From assembly GCA_049281195.1 (NCBI GenBank), contig JBAPRR010000356.1, forward strand, positions 1-28,162: 28,162 nucleotides of DNA, given 5' to 3'. Made by a program: the position numbers and the translations under genes. Of the stretch, positions 1-7,725 are shown piece by piece. The stretch is from JBAPRR01 sp049281195 (GTDB lineage Bacteria; Actinomycetota; Acidimicrobiia; Acidimicrobiales; CAVXTF01). The notes below the pieces were generated by a model. That model did no database searches. It saw only the letters and a program-made list of their open reading frames with translations, and was not told where the DNA came from. Every line of letters begins with the position of its first letter. Position 1 is the first letter of the stretch.

Positions 1-663
1 GAACCCTGCTGTGACTAGGGGCTTGTGATACTGCTCGGGTACGAAGCGATAAGGCCGCTGGCCGATCACCGTCGAGACGTGCCCGGGCCCGAGGAATCCA
101 TTGAGACGTAGGTCGGGAGATTCGAGAATCGCTTTGATCGGCGGGACGATCGTCACGTGATTCGAGAACACGCTGAAGTTAGCCACTCTCCGGGCGCGTG
201 CCTGAAGGAGGGTGAGTGCGGTTGAGGGTGCAGTCGTCTCGAAGCCGACAGCGAAGAACACAACTCTGCGTTCAGGGTTGTCCACCGCGATTCGGAGAGC
301 ATCGAGCGGCGAATAGACAAAGCGCACGTCTGCTCCTTCGGCTTTCGCCTTCAGCAGGTTCCCGTTGCTGCCAGGGACTCGCATCATGTCCCCGAAAGAG
401 GTGAATATGACACCGGGTTCCTTGGCCACCGCAATCGCGTCGTCGACCCTGCCCATCGGTATCACGCAGACAGGGCATCCCGGACCGTGCACCAACTCGA
501 CATTCTCTGGAAGGAGGTGCTCGATGCCGTGTCGGTAGATCGTGTGAGTGTGGCCACCGCACACTTCCATGAACTTGTAGTCCTCATCGCCGGCCAGATC
601 GGTGATCCGAGCCACCAACGCACGGGCTGCCAACGGGTCCCGGTACTCGTCGACGAAGCGCAT
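1..663 (-). CDS. hypD: HypD, [NiFe]-hydrogenase maturation factor (3' end cut by window edge)
   Basis: HypD works with HypC to build the Fe(CN)2CO unit of the [NiFe] active site in the cytoplasm. The visible 221 residues carry the family's signature motifs: MEVCGGHTH (Cys35), GPGCPVCV (Cys63 and Cys66) and FGDMMRVPG near residue 91. These cysteines are known in the family for cofactor handling and disulfide chemistry. The ATG at 663 is the first start after an in-frame TAG. It lies 6 bases beyond the stop of the upstream small protein and has no clear ribosome binding site, so translation probably depends on coupling. It is the last visible gene of the hydrogenase operon. The reading frame is open to base 1, so the C-terminal part with the family's [4Fe-4S] cysteines is outside the window. 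hypB, hypE and hypF are not seen and may lie beyond the edge. Confidence 0.96.
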   Translation of the reverse strand, partial: MRFVDEYRDPLAARALVARITDLAGDEDYKFMEVCGGHTHTIYRHGIEHLLPENVELVHGPGCPVCVIPMGRVDDAIAVAKEPGVIFTSFGDMMRVPGSNGNLLKAKAEGADVRFVYSPLDALRIAVDNPERRVVFFAVGFETTAPSTALTLLQARARRVANFSVFSNHVTIVPPIKAILESPDLRLNGFLGPGHVSTVIGQRPYRFVPEQYHKPLVTAGF

Positions 664-669
664 TGTCGG

Positions 670-903
670 CTATGCCACAGGACGGAGGCTCGCTCCGTCG
701 TTCGGTCCAGAGAGAGCGCCGGCAAGCATCTCGCTTCCCCGCCCGAGCAAGTCCCTGGCCATCGAGAAGCCGGCCGACACCATGTCTCTTACCTCCTCAG
801 ACGAGCTGATGACCTTCCATGCGTCACGAAATTCCGCCCAGCCGTCATCCCCGGCGCGAGTCCCAAGGGCGTAACCGACGACAACTCCGATGATGGTTCC
901 CAC
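670..903 (-). CDS. Small 77-residue protein with GYxxGxRxG motif, between hypC and hypD
   Basis: I know no assigned function. The protein starts with a short hydrophobic stretch (residues 1-12), followed by G-Y-A-L-G-T-R-A-G and an amphipathic helical tail. This layout is common in small actinobacterial proteins loosely called YtxH-like. The GTG start at 903 is chosen because AAAGGAGG lies directly upstream, inside the last codons of hypC, and the hypC stop ends one base before the GTG. It shares the G-Y-x-x-G-x-R-x-G motif and overall layout with the 83-residue protein at 10201-10452, which follows the PadR-YceI regulator. Position inside the hyp block implies co-expression with the hydrogenase. 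A role in membrane attachment or assembly is only inference. Longer frames through the same bases overlap hypC and are rejected. Confidence 0.75.
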   Translation of the reverse strand: MGTIIGVVVGYALGTRAGDDGWAEFRDAWKVISSSEEVRDMVSAGFSMARDLLGRGSEMLAGALSGPNDGASLRPVA

Positions 904-904
904 G

Positions 905-1195
905 TCATCCTCCTTTGATGTCGCTTGTAATCTGCGAAGACCAGAAGGCCTCGAGCTCGTCTCCATAGGCCCGACCGAGAAGTTGCAGGGACGCAAGCGC
1001 CAGGCTCGCCTCTTCCTCGTCGATCTTCGACATTGCGAATCCAACGTGGATGAGCACCCAATCGCCGGCCTGAAGGTTTTCGTCCTCGAGAAGGCCGATG
1101 TTGATGACGCGGGTGACCCCCGATACGTCTGCACGAGCCAGGTGATCGTTCTCCTTCATGAATTCCACGAGCTGGCCGGGTATCCCGAGGCACAT
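905..1195 (-). CDS. hypC: HypC, hydrogenase maturation chaperone
   Basis: HypC is a small cytoplasmic chaperone that carries the Fe(CN)2CO group from HypD to the hydrogenase large subunit. The protein is 96 residues, the usual length or slightly longer, and begins M-C-L-G-I-P-G-Q. The N-terminal MCxGIPG motif with Cys2 is the family's functional core. The remainder has the expected small beta-barrel pattern (DVSGVTRVINIGLLEDENLQ, GDWVLIHVGFAMSKID). The ATG at 1195 has AGAAGGAG about 5 bases upstream, and the hypA stop is 12 bases before it. It is followed after one base by the 77-residue small protein. HypC proteins can be specific to one hydrogenase, so this copy probably serves the hydrogenase encoded upstream. 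Confidence 0.95.
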   Translation of the reverse strand: MCLGIPGQLVEFMKENDHLARADVSGVTRVINIGLLEDENLQAGDWVLIHVGFAMSKIDEEEASLALASLQLLGRAYGDELEAFWSSQITSDIKGG

Positions 1196-1207
1196 CGCAA
1201 CTCCTTC

Positions 1208-1543
1208 TCAGACTCGGTATTCGATCAGTTCGAGTACGAGCTCCTCACCACCGGTCAGCTCGATGTCCGCTGCGCCACAATTGGGACAGAGCTCCTGAAT
1301 ATCGTCCGAATGCCACGAATTGCCGCAAGAACCGCACCGCTCTGAGACGGGCAGGACCACGAGTTCCGCGGTCGCATCTTCGGCGACCGTTCCCATCGCT
1401 GCAATGGCGAAGGACTGTTCAAACGCCTCAGGATGAACGTGGTGGAGCCTGCCGACACGCACCCTCACCCTTGACACCTCGCGTTCTCCCGCTCGCGTCT
1501 CGATCGCGTCGACTATCGAGCTACAAAGGCCGAGCTCGTGCAT
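1208..1543 (-). CDS. hypA: HypA, nickel insertion protein
   Basis: HypA is a zinc-containing nickel metallochaperone that, with HypB, inserts nickel into the hydrogenase large subunit. The protein is 111 residues, typical for the family. It starts M-H-E-L, with His2 the known nickel ligand and Glu3 conserved. The zinc site is two CxxC pairs: Cys70/Cys73 (CGSC) and Cys86/Cys89 (CPNC). The start ATG lies 3 bases after the stop of the YceI gene, and its ribosome binding site AAGGAG is contained in the last YceI codons, which ties the two genes together. No hypB lies next to it; it is presumably elsewhere. Confidence 0.96.
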   Translation of the reverse strand: MHELGLCSSIVDAIETRAGEREVSRVRVRVGRLHHVHPEAFEQSFAIAAMGTVAEDATAELVVLPVSERCGSCGNSWHSDDIQELCPNCGAADIELTGGEELVLELIEYRV

Positions 1544-1546
1544 CTT

Positions 1547-2083
1547 CTACTCCTTCACTGCGGTTATATCGACACGAACGTCCACGTCCGGTTGCACCTT
1601 GAGCAGCAGGACCCTCGGCGGCTCCATCCCGAAGTCACGGATATCGAAGGTCGACTTGCCGGTCAGCTCGACGGTGGATTCGTCGACGGGTGAGATAGTC
1701 ATCTCGTCGGAATGTGGTCTCGAAACCCCCCTGAACGTGACATCACCGCTCACCAGATAAGTGTTTTTGCGTCCTGTGGAAGCGATCTCGCCGAGTACCC
1801 CCTCGATAGTCGGGAATTTCCGCGCATCAACGCGTTTCTGCATCTCGCGGTCTTCCATCCCATTCCCCGATGACAGCCTGCTAACGGGTAACGAGAGCTT
1901 GCCTGAAGGCTTCGATGCGCTCAGGTCGACGACACCGTCTCCTCCGAAATCGAGGTCGACGAAACCTTCGAGGCCTTCCGTGCTCGTGTGGATCGGATGA
2001 ACATTGGATCGCGCGTCGATGAACACACGTGATTCCTCAGGAACGATTCGGTAGCGAGGCAACGCGACTCCGTTCGGTTTCAC
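1547..2083 (-). CDS. YceI-like (lipocalin-fold) cytoplasmic protein in the hydrogenase operon
   Basis: YceI proteins are beta-barrel proteins; known members bind isoprenoid chains such as polyprenyl or quinone-type lipids. This 178-residue protein has the family pattern: a YRIVPEESRV N-terminal strand, the SGN-containing segment followed by QKRVDARKFP, GDVTFRGVSRP, and the C-terminal FDIRDFGMEPPRVLLLKV. Unlike most bacterial YceI proteins it has no signal peptide, so it should be cytoplasmic. The GTG start at 2083 overlaps the stop of the upstream 34-residue gene by 4 bases (GTGA). It is clearly paralogous to the C-terminal half of the PadR-YceI fusion at 9062-10204. I infer that it binds a hydrophobic ligand connected with the hydrogenase, perhaps a quinone; nothing in the sequence identifies the ligand. 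Confidence 0.88.
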   Translation of the reverse strand: MKPNGVALPRYRIVPEESRVFIDARSNVHPIHTSTEGLEGFVDLDFGGDGVVDLSASKPSGKLSLPVSRLSSGNGMEDREMQKRVDARKFPTIEGVLGEIASTGRKNTYLVSGDVTFRGVSRPHSDEMTISPVDESTVELTGKSTFDIRDFGMEPPRVLLLKVQPDVDVRVDITAVKE

Positions 2084-2184
2084 ATCTCCCTGATCTTCAG
2101 GTATCGCGCGATATCAGGCAGGGACTTCACCACCAACCCGGCGACGAGGGCTATGGCCAACGCGAAGAGGAAACGGGTGATCAT
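2080..2184 (-). CDS. 34-residue single-helix membrane protein (DUF6893-like)
   Basis: A very short gene encoding 34 residues: a hydrophobic helix at about residues 4-19 (rich in Phe, Leu, Ala, Val) and then a charged tail ending KIREM. It resembles, from memory, the small proteins named DUF6893 that accompany actinobacterial hydrogenase genes; this was not checked by search. The ATG overlaps the protease stop by 4 bases (ATGA), and its own stop overlaps the YceI GTG start by 4 bases (GTGA). Such double coupling is strong evidence that it is translated. A ribosome binding site is weak, as expected for a coupled gene. It may anchor or help assemble the hydrogenase at the membrane, which is inference. 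Confidence 0.8.
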   Translation of the reverse strand: MITRFLFALAIALVAGLVVKSLPDIARYLKIREM

Positions 2185-2684
2185 GTACTCACTTCCTTTC
2201 TCTGGGACAAGACCAGCTCGATGATGAGCTCGCAACAGAGCTCGACCGCGCCGTCAACCTTTTGCGCCACGGATTCGGAGAGCCCGATTCCCTCATCGAG
2301 GCTCTCGGGTTGGCATCCCACGACCAAGATGCGGTCGAGGCAACCGCCCAGCTGGGCCAGCGTGCCAAGAACCAGATCAGGAGTCATAGTGTGTGCGTCG
2401 ATAGGAGAAGGTGATTCGTCGTCGCCCACCGCGGCCGGTGGCTCCGGCTCGATGACCGCGATCGTTCCTGGTGCCTCCCTCATGTCGATGGCGTCGACCA
2501 GGAGCGCGGCTCTGTACCCTTCGAGCAATTCGTAAGCAAGATGAACTCCCCGTATCCCAAAGTCCTCGACACGAACATTTTCGGGAAGCTCTCTACTCCT
2601 CAACCGGTTCGCGACTTCGACACCGAACCCGTCGTCGCTCAAGAAGATGTTGCCAATGCCGGCGACGAGAACGCGGTCACTCAT
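2181..2684 (-). CDS. [NiFe]-hydrogenase large-subunit maturation protease (HyaD/HupD/HycI family)
   Basis: This 167-residue endopeptidase would remove the C-terminal extension of the hydrogenase large subunit after nickel insertion. The N-terminal motif GIGNIFLSDDGFG (residues 9-21) matches the family's G-x-G-N-x-x-x-x-D-[DE]-G-x-G; Asp18 stands where many members have the nickel-sensing Glu. The second metal position is in LLVDAID (near residue 64), and the third is the His in DAHTMTPD. The ATG at 2684 overlaps the stop of the 472-residue gene by 4 bases; a longer in-frame start would run back into that gene and is less likely. Its substrate is almost certainly the hhyL product, which has a 25-residue tail after its final His. 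Confidence 0.94.
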   Translation of the reverse strand: MSDRVLVAGIGNIFLSDDGFGVEVANRLRSRELPENVRVEDFGIRGVHLAYELLEGYRAALLVDAIDMREAPGTIAVIEPEPPAAVGDDESPSPIDAHTMTPDLVLGTLAQLGGCLDRILVVGCQPESLDEGIGLSESVAQKVDGAVELCCELIIELVLSQRKEVST

Positions 2685-4099
2685 AACAGACCGATCTGAC
2701 CACTGAGAGGTTCGATTTCGTCGGGGTAGAAGTACAGGAAGCGTCCCTGCCATGCGAGCTCAACGGCGGCTGGATCGTCCTCGATCGTGACAGCTACGTG
2801 ATCGTTGCCATCAACATCCCTAAAGATCCCTGCAACAGTCGCCACAAGACCGCGGAGGAACAGATCCTGAGCATCAGCGCGCCGCGAGGGATGAAGTCTG
2901 ACCCTCGTTCCTTTCCTCAACTCCACTCCGGCCACCATGACCGAATCGCTGAACGGGTCCACGGAAGAGTCGACGCCGGGATCCCACCACGGACGATCGG
3001 GCTCACTGGTTTCGGGACCCGAGGTGCGCCATTCGGCGAAAGTGGGGATCGCTTCGTCGGAGGGACCCAGCTGACGCATGGACCCGTGAAGGCGGGACCA
3101 TGCCTCAGGCGACATATCGTCGCAGCGATTGATCACAGCCTCCGACCTGGGGTCTGTAGCTCGCGCCTCCAACTTCTCTTCATCGGTCAGCGTGAGGACT
3201 CGCAAGGCCAGGATCTCGTCGATCTCGGTGGAGTCGTAGAGGTCACCTGGGCTCTCTACAGCAATCTGTGGGTGGTCGTAGAGGATGATCGGTGACGAAA
3301 GGACGACATCATCCTGACTCACGAGGACGGGATACAACCCCTCATTGCAGCAGTCTTTCGCGGCATGCTTCATCTCCTCGGGTGGATCCACAGAAGAGAT
3401 GAAACGACCGCCTTCCAGTGCGAGCATCATGTGGAGTGCAACGAGCGAATGGGAAAGGGCGCCGTCCCGATGGACGATTTCGGTCTCTGTACCCGTGGTG
3501 TTCTCGACACGAACGGAGATCTTGAAGGAATCAGGAGCTTGATCGATCTGAGCTACGTCCACGCGAATGGTGCCGTCGAGGCTCTGAGTGGTTCTGATGA
3601 AGCGGCCGGCCACGGATCCGTCGCCGGAATAGATCGGCTCGCAATCGACCGTTTCACTGAAATTGAAATCTTGCGCTCTGAAGGTGTCGCGGTCGGGACC
3701 GGACAGCATGAGTTCGGGAACATCGACGATCCGGTCGATCGCCTCGTCCCAAGTAACGTAAGCCTTGTCGTCGAGCTTGAACATGTCGGTAGCTTGAAAT
3801 CCGTTGGTTCCTGACGATCTCTCCGCTGTCCGGCGCTGCACCTGCAGAAAGCGGCATCTCACGTTAAGAGCCGACATGGCCGGCCAGGAATCAAGTATGG
3901 CGAGACATTCGGTGCGAGCGAACGACCGCTCCGAGGGGTCCCGCTCGGAGTACGAGCCCGGCACGAGAACGCCGAATTGCCAGCGGAGCTGGTTCTTCCT
4001 AGCCGATGCACGGTACGGGTAAAGGACATAGCCCTCGAAGAGGACGGCATCAGCTACAGAACTCGCACCGACGAACCTGTCCCGAATCGGGAAGCCCAT
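2681..4099 (-). CDS. Conserved hydrogenase-associated protein of unknown function, 472 residues
   Basis: I recognise this as a protein that recurs in actinobacterial group 1h hydrogenase clusters, but no biochemical role is known to me. The N-terminal part has a conserved segment around residues 17-45 containing LFEGYVLYPYRASARKNQ. The middle is a long mixed alpha/beta region without recognisable motifs. The C-terminal 80 residues (GTRVRLHPSRRADAQD, then FLYFYPDEIEPL) look like a small separate beta-rich domain. No signal peptide, membrane helix or clear metal-binding cysteine cluster is visible. The ATG at 4099 shares its A with the stop TGA of the upstream DUF6084-like gene (TGATG), and its own stop overlaps the protease start by 4 bases. 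An accessory or assembly role is inferred from position alone. Confidence 0.88.
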   Translation of the reverse strand: MGFPIRDRFVGASSVADAVLFEGYVLYPYRASARKNQLRWQFGVLVPGSYSERDPSERSFARTECLAILDSWPAMSALNVRCRFLQVQRRTAERSSGTNGFQATDMFKLDDKAYVTWDEAIDRIVDVPELMLSGPDRDTFRAQDFNFSETVDCEPIYSGDGSVAGRFIRTTQSLDGTIRVDVAQIDQAPDSFKISVRVENTTGTETEIVHRDGALSHSLVALHMMLALEGGRFISSVDPPEEMKHAAKDCCNEGLYPVLVSQDDVVLSSPIILYDHPQIAVESPGDLYDSTEIDEILALRVLTLTDEEKLEARATDPRSEAVINRCDDMSPEAWSRLHGSMRQLGPSDEAIPTFAEWRTSGPETSEPDRPWWDPGVDSSVDPFSDSVMVAGVELRKGTRVRLHPSRRADAQDLFLRGLVATVAGIFRDVDGNDHVAVTIEDDPAAVELAWQGRFLYFYPDEIEPLSGQIGLL

Positions 4100-4737
4100 C
4101 AAGCCTCTTCCCCTGCCTGTTTCAGAAGCTGCTCAAACGCCTGATCCCATGTCGGAAGAGCCCGTTCTGTCTTGAAGCGCTGAATCCTGTCGAGGGTGTC
4201 ACGGTGGATCCTGATCCATCCACTGTTCGGAAAGTAGAGATCCATCACTTGCTGCCAAACCGAGACAGGCAGCCGGAACGTCGACTCTCTGTCCCACGCA
4301 ATCGGCTCGGCTGCGAACCCGGTGGTGCCTTTCGTGAAGACCGTGCCGGAGAACAGGAAGAGAAGAGGAATCTCCCCGTCTGAAAGCGAGTGCAAATATT
4401 TCGCGCCTGCCACCTCGAAGTCATAAGTGCATTCGACCGGGAGGTCCACCTCTGTCGACCGATTGAAGGAACCGAACGTCATCGAAGTGTGGGTCCACAG
4501 AAACGGTCGCATCGAGTCTCCCCAATGAGGAGTGTCCCCGAACATCTCGAACAAGCGAACAGCCTCGTCCTCCGAATAGCGGCGCCGTTGCGGTTCGATG
4601 CGGATCTGGCATCGAAGAGCGAGCGCGTGGACGTGAATGCCGCTGTTCTCTGTGACTCGCAGCCGGAATAGGATCGTCGGTACCGCGGCGTGTGGCTCCG
4701 CCATTGCTCCCGCCACCTCGAACGAGAGCTCGCTCAT
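4099..4737 (-). CDS. DUF6084-like hydrogenase-associated protein, 212 residues
   Basis: The protein matches, from memory, DUF6084, a family found almost only beside actinobacterial group 1h hydrogenase genes; no function is known to me. Characteristic stretches are VHALALRCQIRIEPQRRRYS (about residues 37-56), STEVDLPVECTYDFEVAGAKY and LSDGEIPLLFLFSGTVFTKG. It looks like a soluble, mostly beta protein without signal peptide or membrane helix. The ATG at 4737 overlaps the stop of the DUF5947-like gene by 4 bases (ATGA), so the longer frame beginning at 4815 is rejected. The stop is shared with the start of the next gene. It belongs to a fixed block of NifU-like, DUF5947, DUF6084 and the 472-residue protein, which probably act together. 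Confidence 0.9.
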   Translation of the reverse strand: MSELSFEVAGAMAEPHAAVPTILFRLRVTENSGIHVHALALRCQIRIEPQRRRYSEDEAVRLFEMFGDTPHWGDSMRPFLWTHTSMTFGSFNRSTEVDLPVECTYDFEVAGAKYLHSLSDGEIPLLFLFSGTVFTKGTTGFAAEPIAWDRESTFRLPVSVWQQVMDLYFPNSGWIRIHRDTLDRIQRFKTERALPTWDQAFEQLLKQAGEEA

Positions 4738-5354
4738 TTCGCCATCGCTCGTACTCGATCGAAGAAGGAATCGATCGCCTCGTGAGCTTCTCGCCCGCCA
4801 TCGAAGCCTCTCCAAAGCTTACGAAGGCGCCCTACTAGCTCATAGCAGCAGTCGATCGGCACAAGGAAACACTCGATCCCGCCGCCCTTGCCCGCGCGGA
4901 CCAGGAAGGCTTCAACATCAGATTGGAGGGTCGCCAAGGCCGGATCTTTCTCAGCGATCGCGGCCCAGGTCTCGATGGGTAGTTCGGACTCTGTCGCGCC
5001 CGCCGGACCGGGATAAAACGCAGCAAGCCGTCCGAGCGAAGAGTTGACGAAGAAGAATGCGATGCTCACCGGAATCTGAAGCGACTCCCACTGATCCTCA
5101 CTGAAGCTGAAGCTCGGGAAAGCCAGATACCGATCGGGTACGGACCGGAAGTGACCCCCTCCTGCTCCTTCTGACATGAAAAGGAGGTAGCACCCGGTAC
5201 ACGTGCACAGAAGGCTACGGGCAGACAGGTCAACCACGTGGCGGTGCTCGTCGGGGATCTGCTCTGTGCACATGTCGCACGACTCCCCGGGGCGCCGTTG
5301 CCTCGGTGCCCTCGAAACCCTGATGCGTTGCAGAACAGCGACTGGATCGCTCAT
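4734..5354 (-). CDS. DUF5947-like hydrogenase-associated protein with cysteine cluster
   Basis: This 206-residue soluble protein resembles DUF5947, a family linked to actinobacterial hydrogenase loci; its function is unknown to me. The visible feature is a metal-site candidate near the N-terminus: Cys26-x-x-Cys29, His37 and His39, then Cys50-x-Cys52-x-x-Cys55. Two cysteine groups with intervening histidines suggest a zinc ribbon, rubredoxin-like or Rieske-like centre, but the exact ligands cannot be decided by eye. The rest contains FFFVNSSLGRLAAFYPGPAGATE. The ATG overlaps the stop of the NifU-like gene by 4 bases, and its stop overlaps the next ATG by 4 bases. The neighbouring NifU-like scaffold makes an Fe-S centre attractive; this is inference. 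Confidence 0.88.
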   Translation of the reverse strand: MSDPVAVLQRIRVSRAPRQRRPGESCDMCTEQIPDEHRHVVDLSARSLLCTCTGCYLLFMSEGAGGGHFRSVPDRYLAFPSFSFSEDQWESLQIPVSIAFFFVNSSLGRLAAFYPGPAGATESELPIETWAAIAEKDPALATLQSDVEAFLVRAGKGGGIECFLVPIDCCYELVGRLRKLWRGFDGGREAHEAIDSFFDRVRAMAK

Positions 5355-5929
5355 GTGCCCGCCGCCACTTCAGCAGGACATTCCTCATAGCCGGGCTTCG
5401 CTCGCATGATCACGGGAATCGGCGTTGGTTCCGTCGCAGAGGGCTCGTCGACGTCGATGATCACTATTTCGGGAGCGGCCTCGGTTATAGCCCTCTCCAC
5501 GGCGAGCTGGAGGGTGACGCTCGACGAAGGACAGCCGTCACAGCTGCCGAGCAGCCGTATTCGAACCGCTCCGGCACCCGGATCGATGTCGAGTAACTCG
5601 ACGTCCCCGGCGTGCGCGCCCAGCAGGGGCCGCACCTTCTCCAGTGCTCCTTGAACCCTTGCCTCGAGAGTGTCTGGGTGGAGACCGTGGACGAGCATAA
5701 GGCTGGCCACAAGCTCGTCTTCGGTAAGGATCGTCACGAACTCCGGGGAACGCTCTTGCGCGAGTTCGACGACCCGGGAAAGTCCCGCCCCGTAGAGCTC
5801 CGATACGAGACTCAGGATTTCCGACGCGAGGTCGAAACAGCCTGAGTCCGAGTTGGACTGCAGCTGATCGAGCAACAACTCGATTCGTTCTCCCGTGGAG
5901 CGCAGATTCTGCGGCGCCGGCATCGACAT
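5351..5929 (-). CDS. NifU C-terminal-domain (Nfu-type) Fe-S scaffold protein
   Basis: A 192-residue protein with a central NifU C-terminal domain (about residues 85-160). The scaffold motif is C130-D-G-C133-P-S-S; two such cysteines per monomer bridge a [4Fe-4S] cluster in the family. The N-terminal 80 residues form a helical region (RIELLLDQL, then LVASLMLVHGLHPDTLEARV) that recurs in the NifU-like proteins of hydrogenase loci. The C-terminal 40 residues are acidic and proline-rich and may be flexible. The ATG at 5929 lies 7 bases after the stop of hhyL; a second ATG at 5923 is possible. It probably supplies or repairs Fe-S clusters of the small subunit or of an accessory protein from this operon. 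Confidence 0.93.
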   Translation of the reverse strand: MSMPAPQNLRSTGERIELLLDQLQSNSDSGCFDLASEILSLVSELYGAGLSRVVELAQERSPEFVTILTEDELVASLMLVHGLHPDTLEARVQGALEKVRPLLGAHAGDVELLDIDPGAGAVRIRLLGSCDGCPSSSVTLQLAVERAITEAAPEIVIIDVDEPSATEPTPIPVIMRAKPGYEECPAEVAAGT

Positions 5930-5936
5930 CTGCGGC

Positions 5937-7721
5937 TCAGCAAGCCAGTTCCGGATTGGCCACCTGAGTCGGTGAATGAAGCTTCTTCAACACTTTCCCC
6001 TTGCCGAGGTACATATGGACTCCGCAAGGCAGACACGGGTCGAAGCTGCGGACCGATCTCATTATGTCGATCCCCTTAAAATGCTCCAGATCGTTCTCCT
6101 CGAATATCGGAGTGTCGATCACTGCGTCCTCGTACGGTCCCGGCGTGCCATAGATGTCGCGGGGGTTGGCGTTCCAAGGCGTCGGCGGGTACGGGTGGTA
6201 GTTGGCGATCTTTCCGTCTCTGATCACCAGGTGGTGAGACAGCACCCCTCTGACCGCTTCGGTGAATCCGCACCCGATGGCATCGTCTGGAACCTCGAAG
6301 CTCTCCCAGGTTTTGGTATGACCTGCACGGACCTCGGCCAGGGCCTTCTCGATGAAGTCGAGTGCTGCAGCGGCTGCGTAAGCCTGAAAATAAGTCCTGG
6401 CCCTGTCGCGCTCCAAGGTGTTCGACCACTGCGGGATCTTCCACTCGAGATCGACCGGCCCCTTCAACGCGGTCTTCGGGAGGTGGATCTGGACGCTATT
6501 GCCCGTGGCCTTCAGGTGGTCGGTGTTGACCAGGCCCGATAGCGCCGTCGACCACAGCCTCGCAAGGGGACCACCGCCGGTGTCCAGCGCCAAGTGGTCC
6601 TTGCCGTCGAACCAACGTGGAGCCATGACCCAGCTGTAGTTACCGTCGAAGTCGCGCTTCTGGGGTTGAGGGTTGGTGTGCTGATTCCAGGGGTGGCGAC
6701 GGTCAACGGGGTTCCCGAGCGGATCTTTGGTTACGAATATCTCCTGGCCTTCCCAGTCGTCGTAGAAGGAGTGCCCGAGAAGGATCCGGATGCCGAGATT
6801 GATATCCACAAGATCGTTCGTGATGAGCTTTCCGTCGACGACGACGCCGGGGGTGACGCCCATCGCCCGGCCCCACTTCGTCATGTCTTTGTATTCGAAG
6901 TTGCAGACGTCCGGATCCTGGAATGCCCCCCAGCACCCAAGCAAGATCCGGCGGCGGCCGACCTCCTCGTAACCGGGCATCGCCTGGTAGAAGAAGTCGA
7001 ACAGGTCGTCGTGCATCGGCACAACCCTCTTCATGAACTCCACATAACGCATTAGCCGTGTGTAGTAGTCCGTGAAGAGCTGGATGGTGGCGGTGGTTCC
7101 GACTCCGCCCGGATAGAGAGTGGAGGGATGGACGTGCCTGCCTTCCATGAGACAGAACATCTCTCTCGTGTATCGACTCACCTGTAGAGCTTCGCGGTAG
7201 AACTCGCCCGAGAACGGGTTGAGCGACCGCATGATGTCGCCGATCGTCCTGTAGCCGTGGTGTTCGGCGTTAGGCGCCTCTGCGCGATTCGCCTGATCGA
7301 GAACGCCGGGATTGGTCTCGGCGACCATCTTCTCGCAGAAGTCGACTCCGACCAGGTTCTCCTGGAAGATGTTGTGGTCGAACATGTACTCGGCTGCTTC
7401 ACCGAGGTTCACGATCTGCTCGCCGAGTGCAGGGGGACGTACCCCGTAAGCCATGTTCTGCGCGTAGCACGAACAGGTCGCGTGATTGTCTCCGCAGATC
7501 CCACAGATGCGGCTGGTAATGAAATGTGCGTCGCGGGGGTCCTTGCCTTTCATGAAGATGCTGTATCCGCGGAAGATCGAAGAGGTGCTGTGGCACTCAG
7601 CCACCTTCCCCTTGCCGAAGTCGATCTTCGTGTAGATACCGAGGCTGCCGACGATCCTCGTTATCGGATCCCAGGCCATCTCGACGAGGCCGTTGGCATC
7701 CGTTGTCGCTTGCTTGGCCAT
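5937..7721 (-). CDS. hhyL: [NiFe]-hydrogenase large subunit, group 1h (actinobacterial, high-affinity type)
   Basis: The catalytic subunit of an H2-oxidising hydrogenase, 594 residues, within the usual size range for the subfamily. Nickel is held by the L1 pair in SRICGICGDNHATC (Cys73, Cys76) and the L2 pair in DPCLPCGVH (Cys563, Cys566). The protein continues 25 residues past His569; that tail is what the maturation protease removes after nickel insertion. The start ATG is preceded by GGAGG with good spacing, and this site overlaps the hhyS stop codon. There is no signal peptide, as in cytoplasmic-facing group 1h enzymes. The L2 sequence and the accessory gene set support group 1h; enzymes of this group in Streptomyces, Rhodococcus and Mycobacterium scavenge atmospheric H2. 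Exact subgroup assignment needs a tree. Confidence 0.97.
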   Translation of the reverse strand: MAKQATTDANGLVEMAWDPITRIVGSLGIYTKIDFGKGKVAECHSTSSIFRGYSIFMKGKDPRDAHFITSRICGICGDNHATCSCYAQNMAYGVRPPALGEQIVNLGEAAEYMFDHNIFQENLVGVDFCEKMVAETNPGVLDQANRAEAPNAEHHGYRTIGDIMRSLNPFSGEFYREALQVSRYTREMFCLMEGRHVHPSTLYPGGVGTTATIQLFTDYYTRLMRYVEFMKRVVPMHDDLFDFFYQAMPGYEEVGRRRILLGCWGAFQDPDVCNFEYKDMTKWGRAMGVTPGVVVDGKLITNDLVDINLGIRILLGHSFYDDWEGQEIFVTKDPLGNPVDRRHPWNQHTNPQPQKRDFDGNYSWVMAPRWFDGKDHLALDTGGGPLARLWSTALSGLVNTDHLKATGNSVQIHLPKTALKGPVDLEWKIPQWSNTLERDRARTYFQAYAAAAALDFIEKALAEVRAGHTKTWESFEVPDDAIGCGFTEAVRGVLSHHLVIRDGKIANYHPYPPTPWNANPRDIYGTPGPYEDAVIDTPIFEENDLEHFKGIDIMRSVRSFDPCLPCGVHMYLGKGKVLKKLHSPTQVANPELAC

Positions 7722-7725
7722 CGCC

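Noticed and set aside
670..1134. 154-residue minus-strand ORF covering hypC in another frame
   Set aside because: Only its last 77 codons, beginning with the GTG at 903 behind a strong ribosome binding site, look real; the rest is a shadow of hypC.
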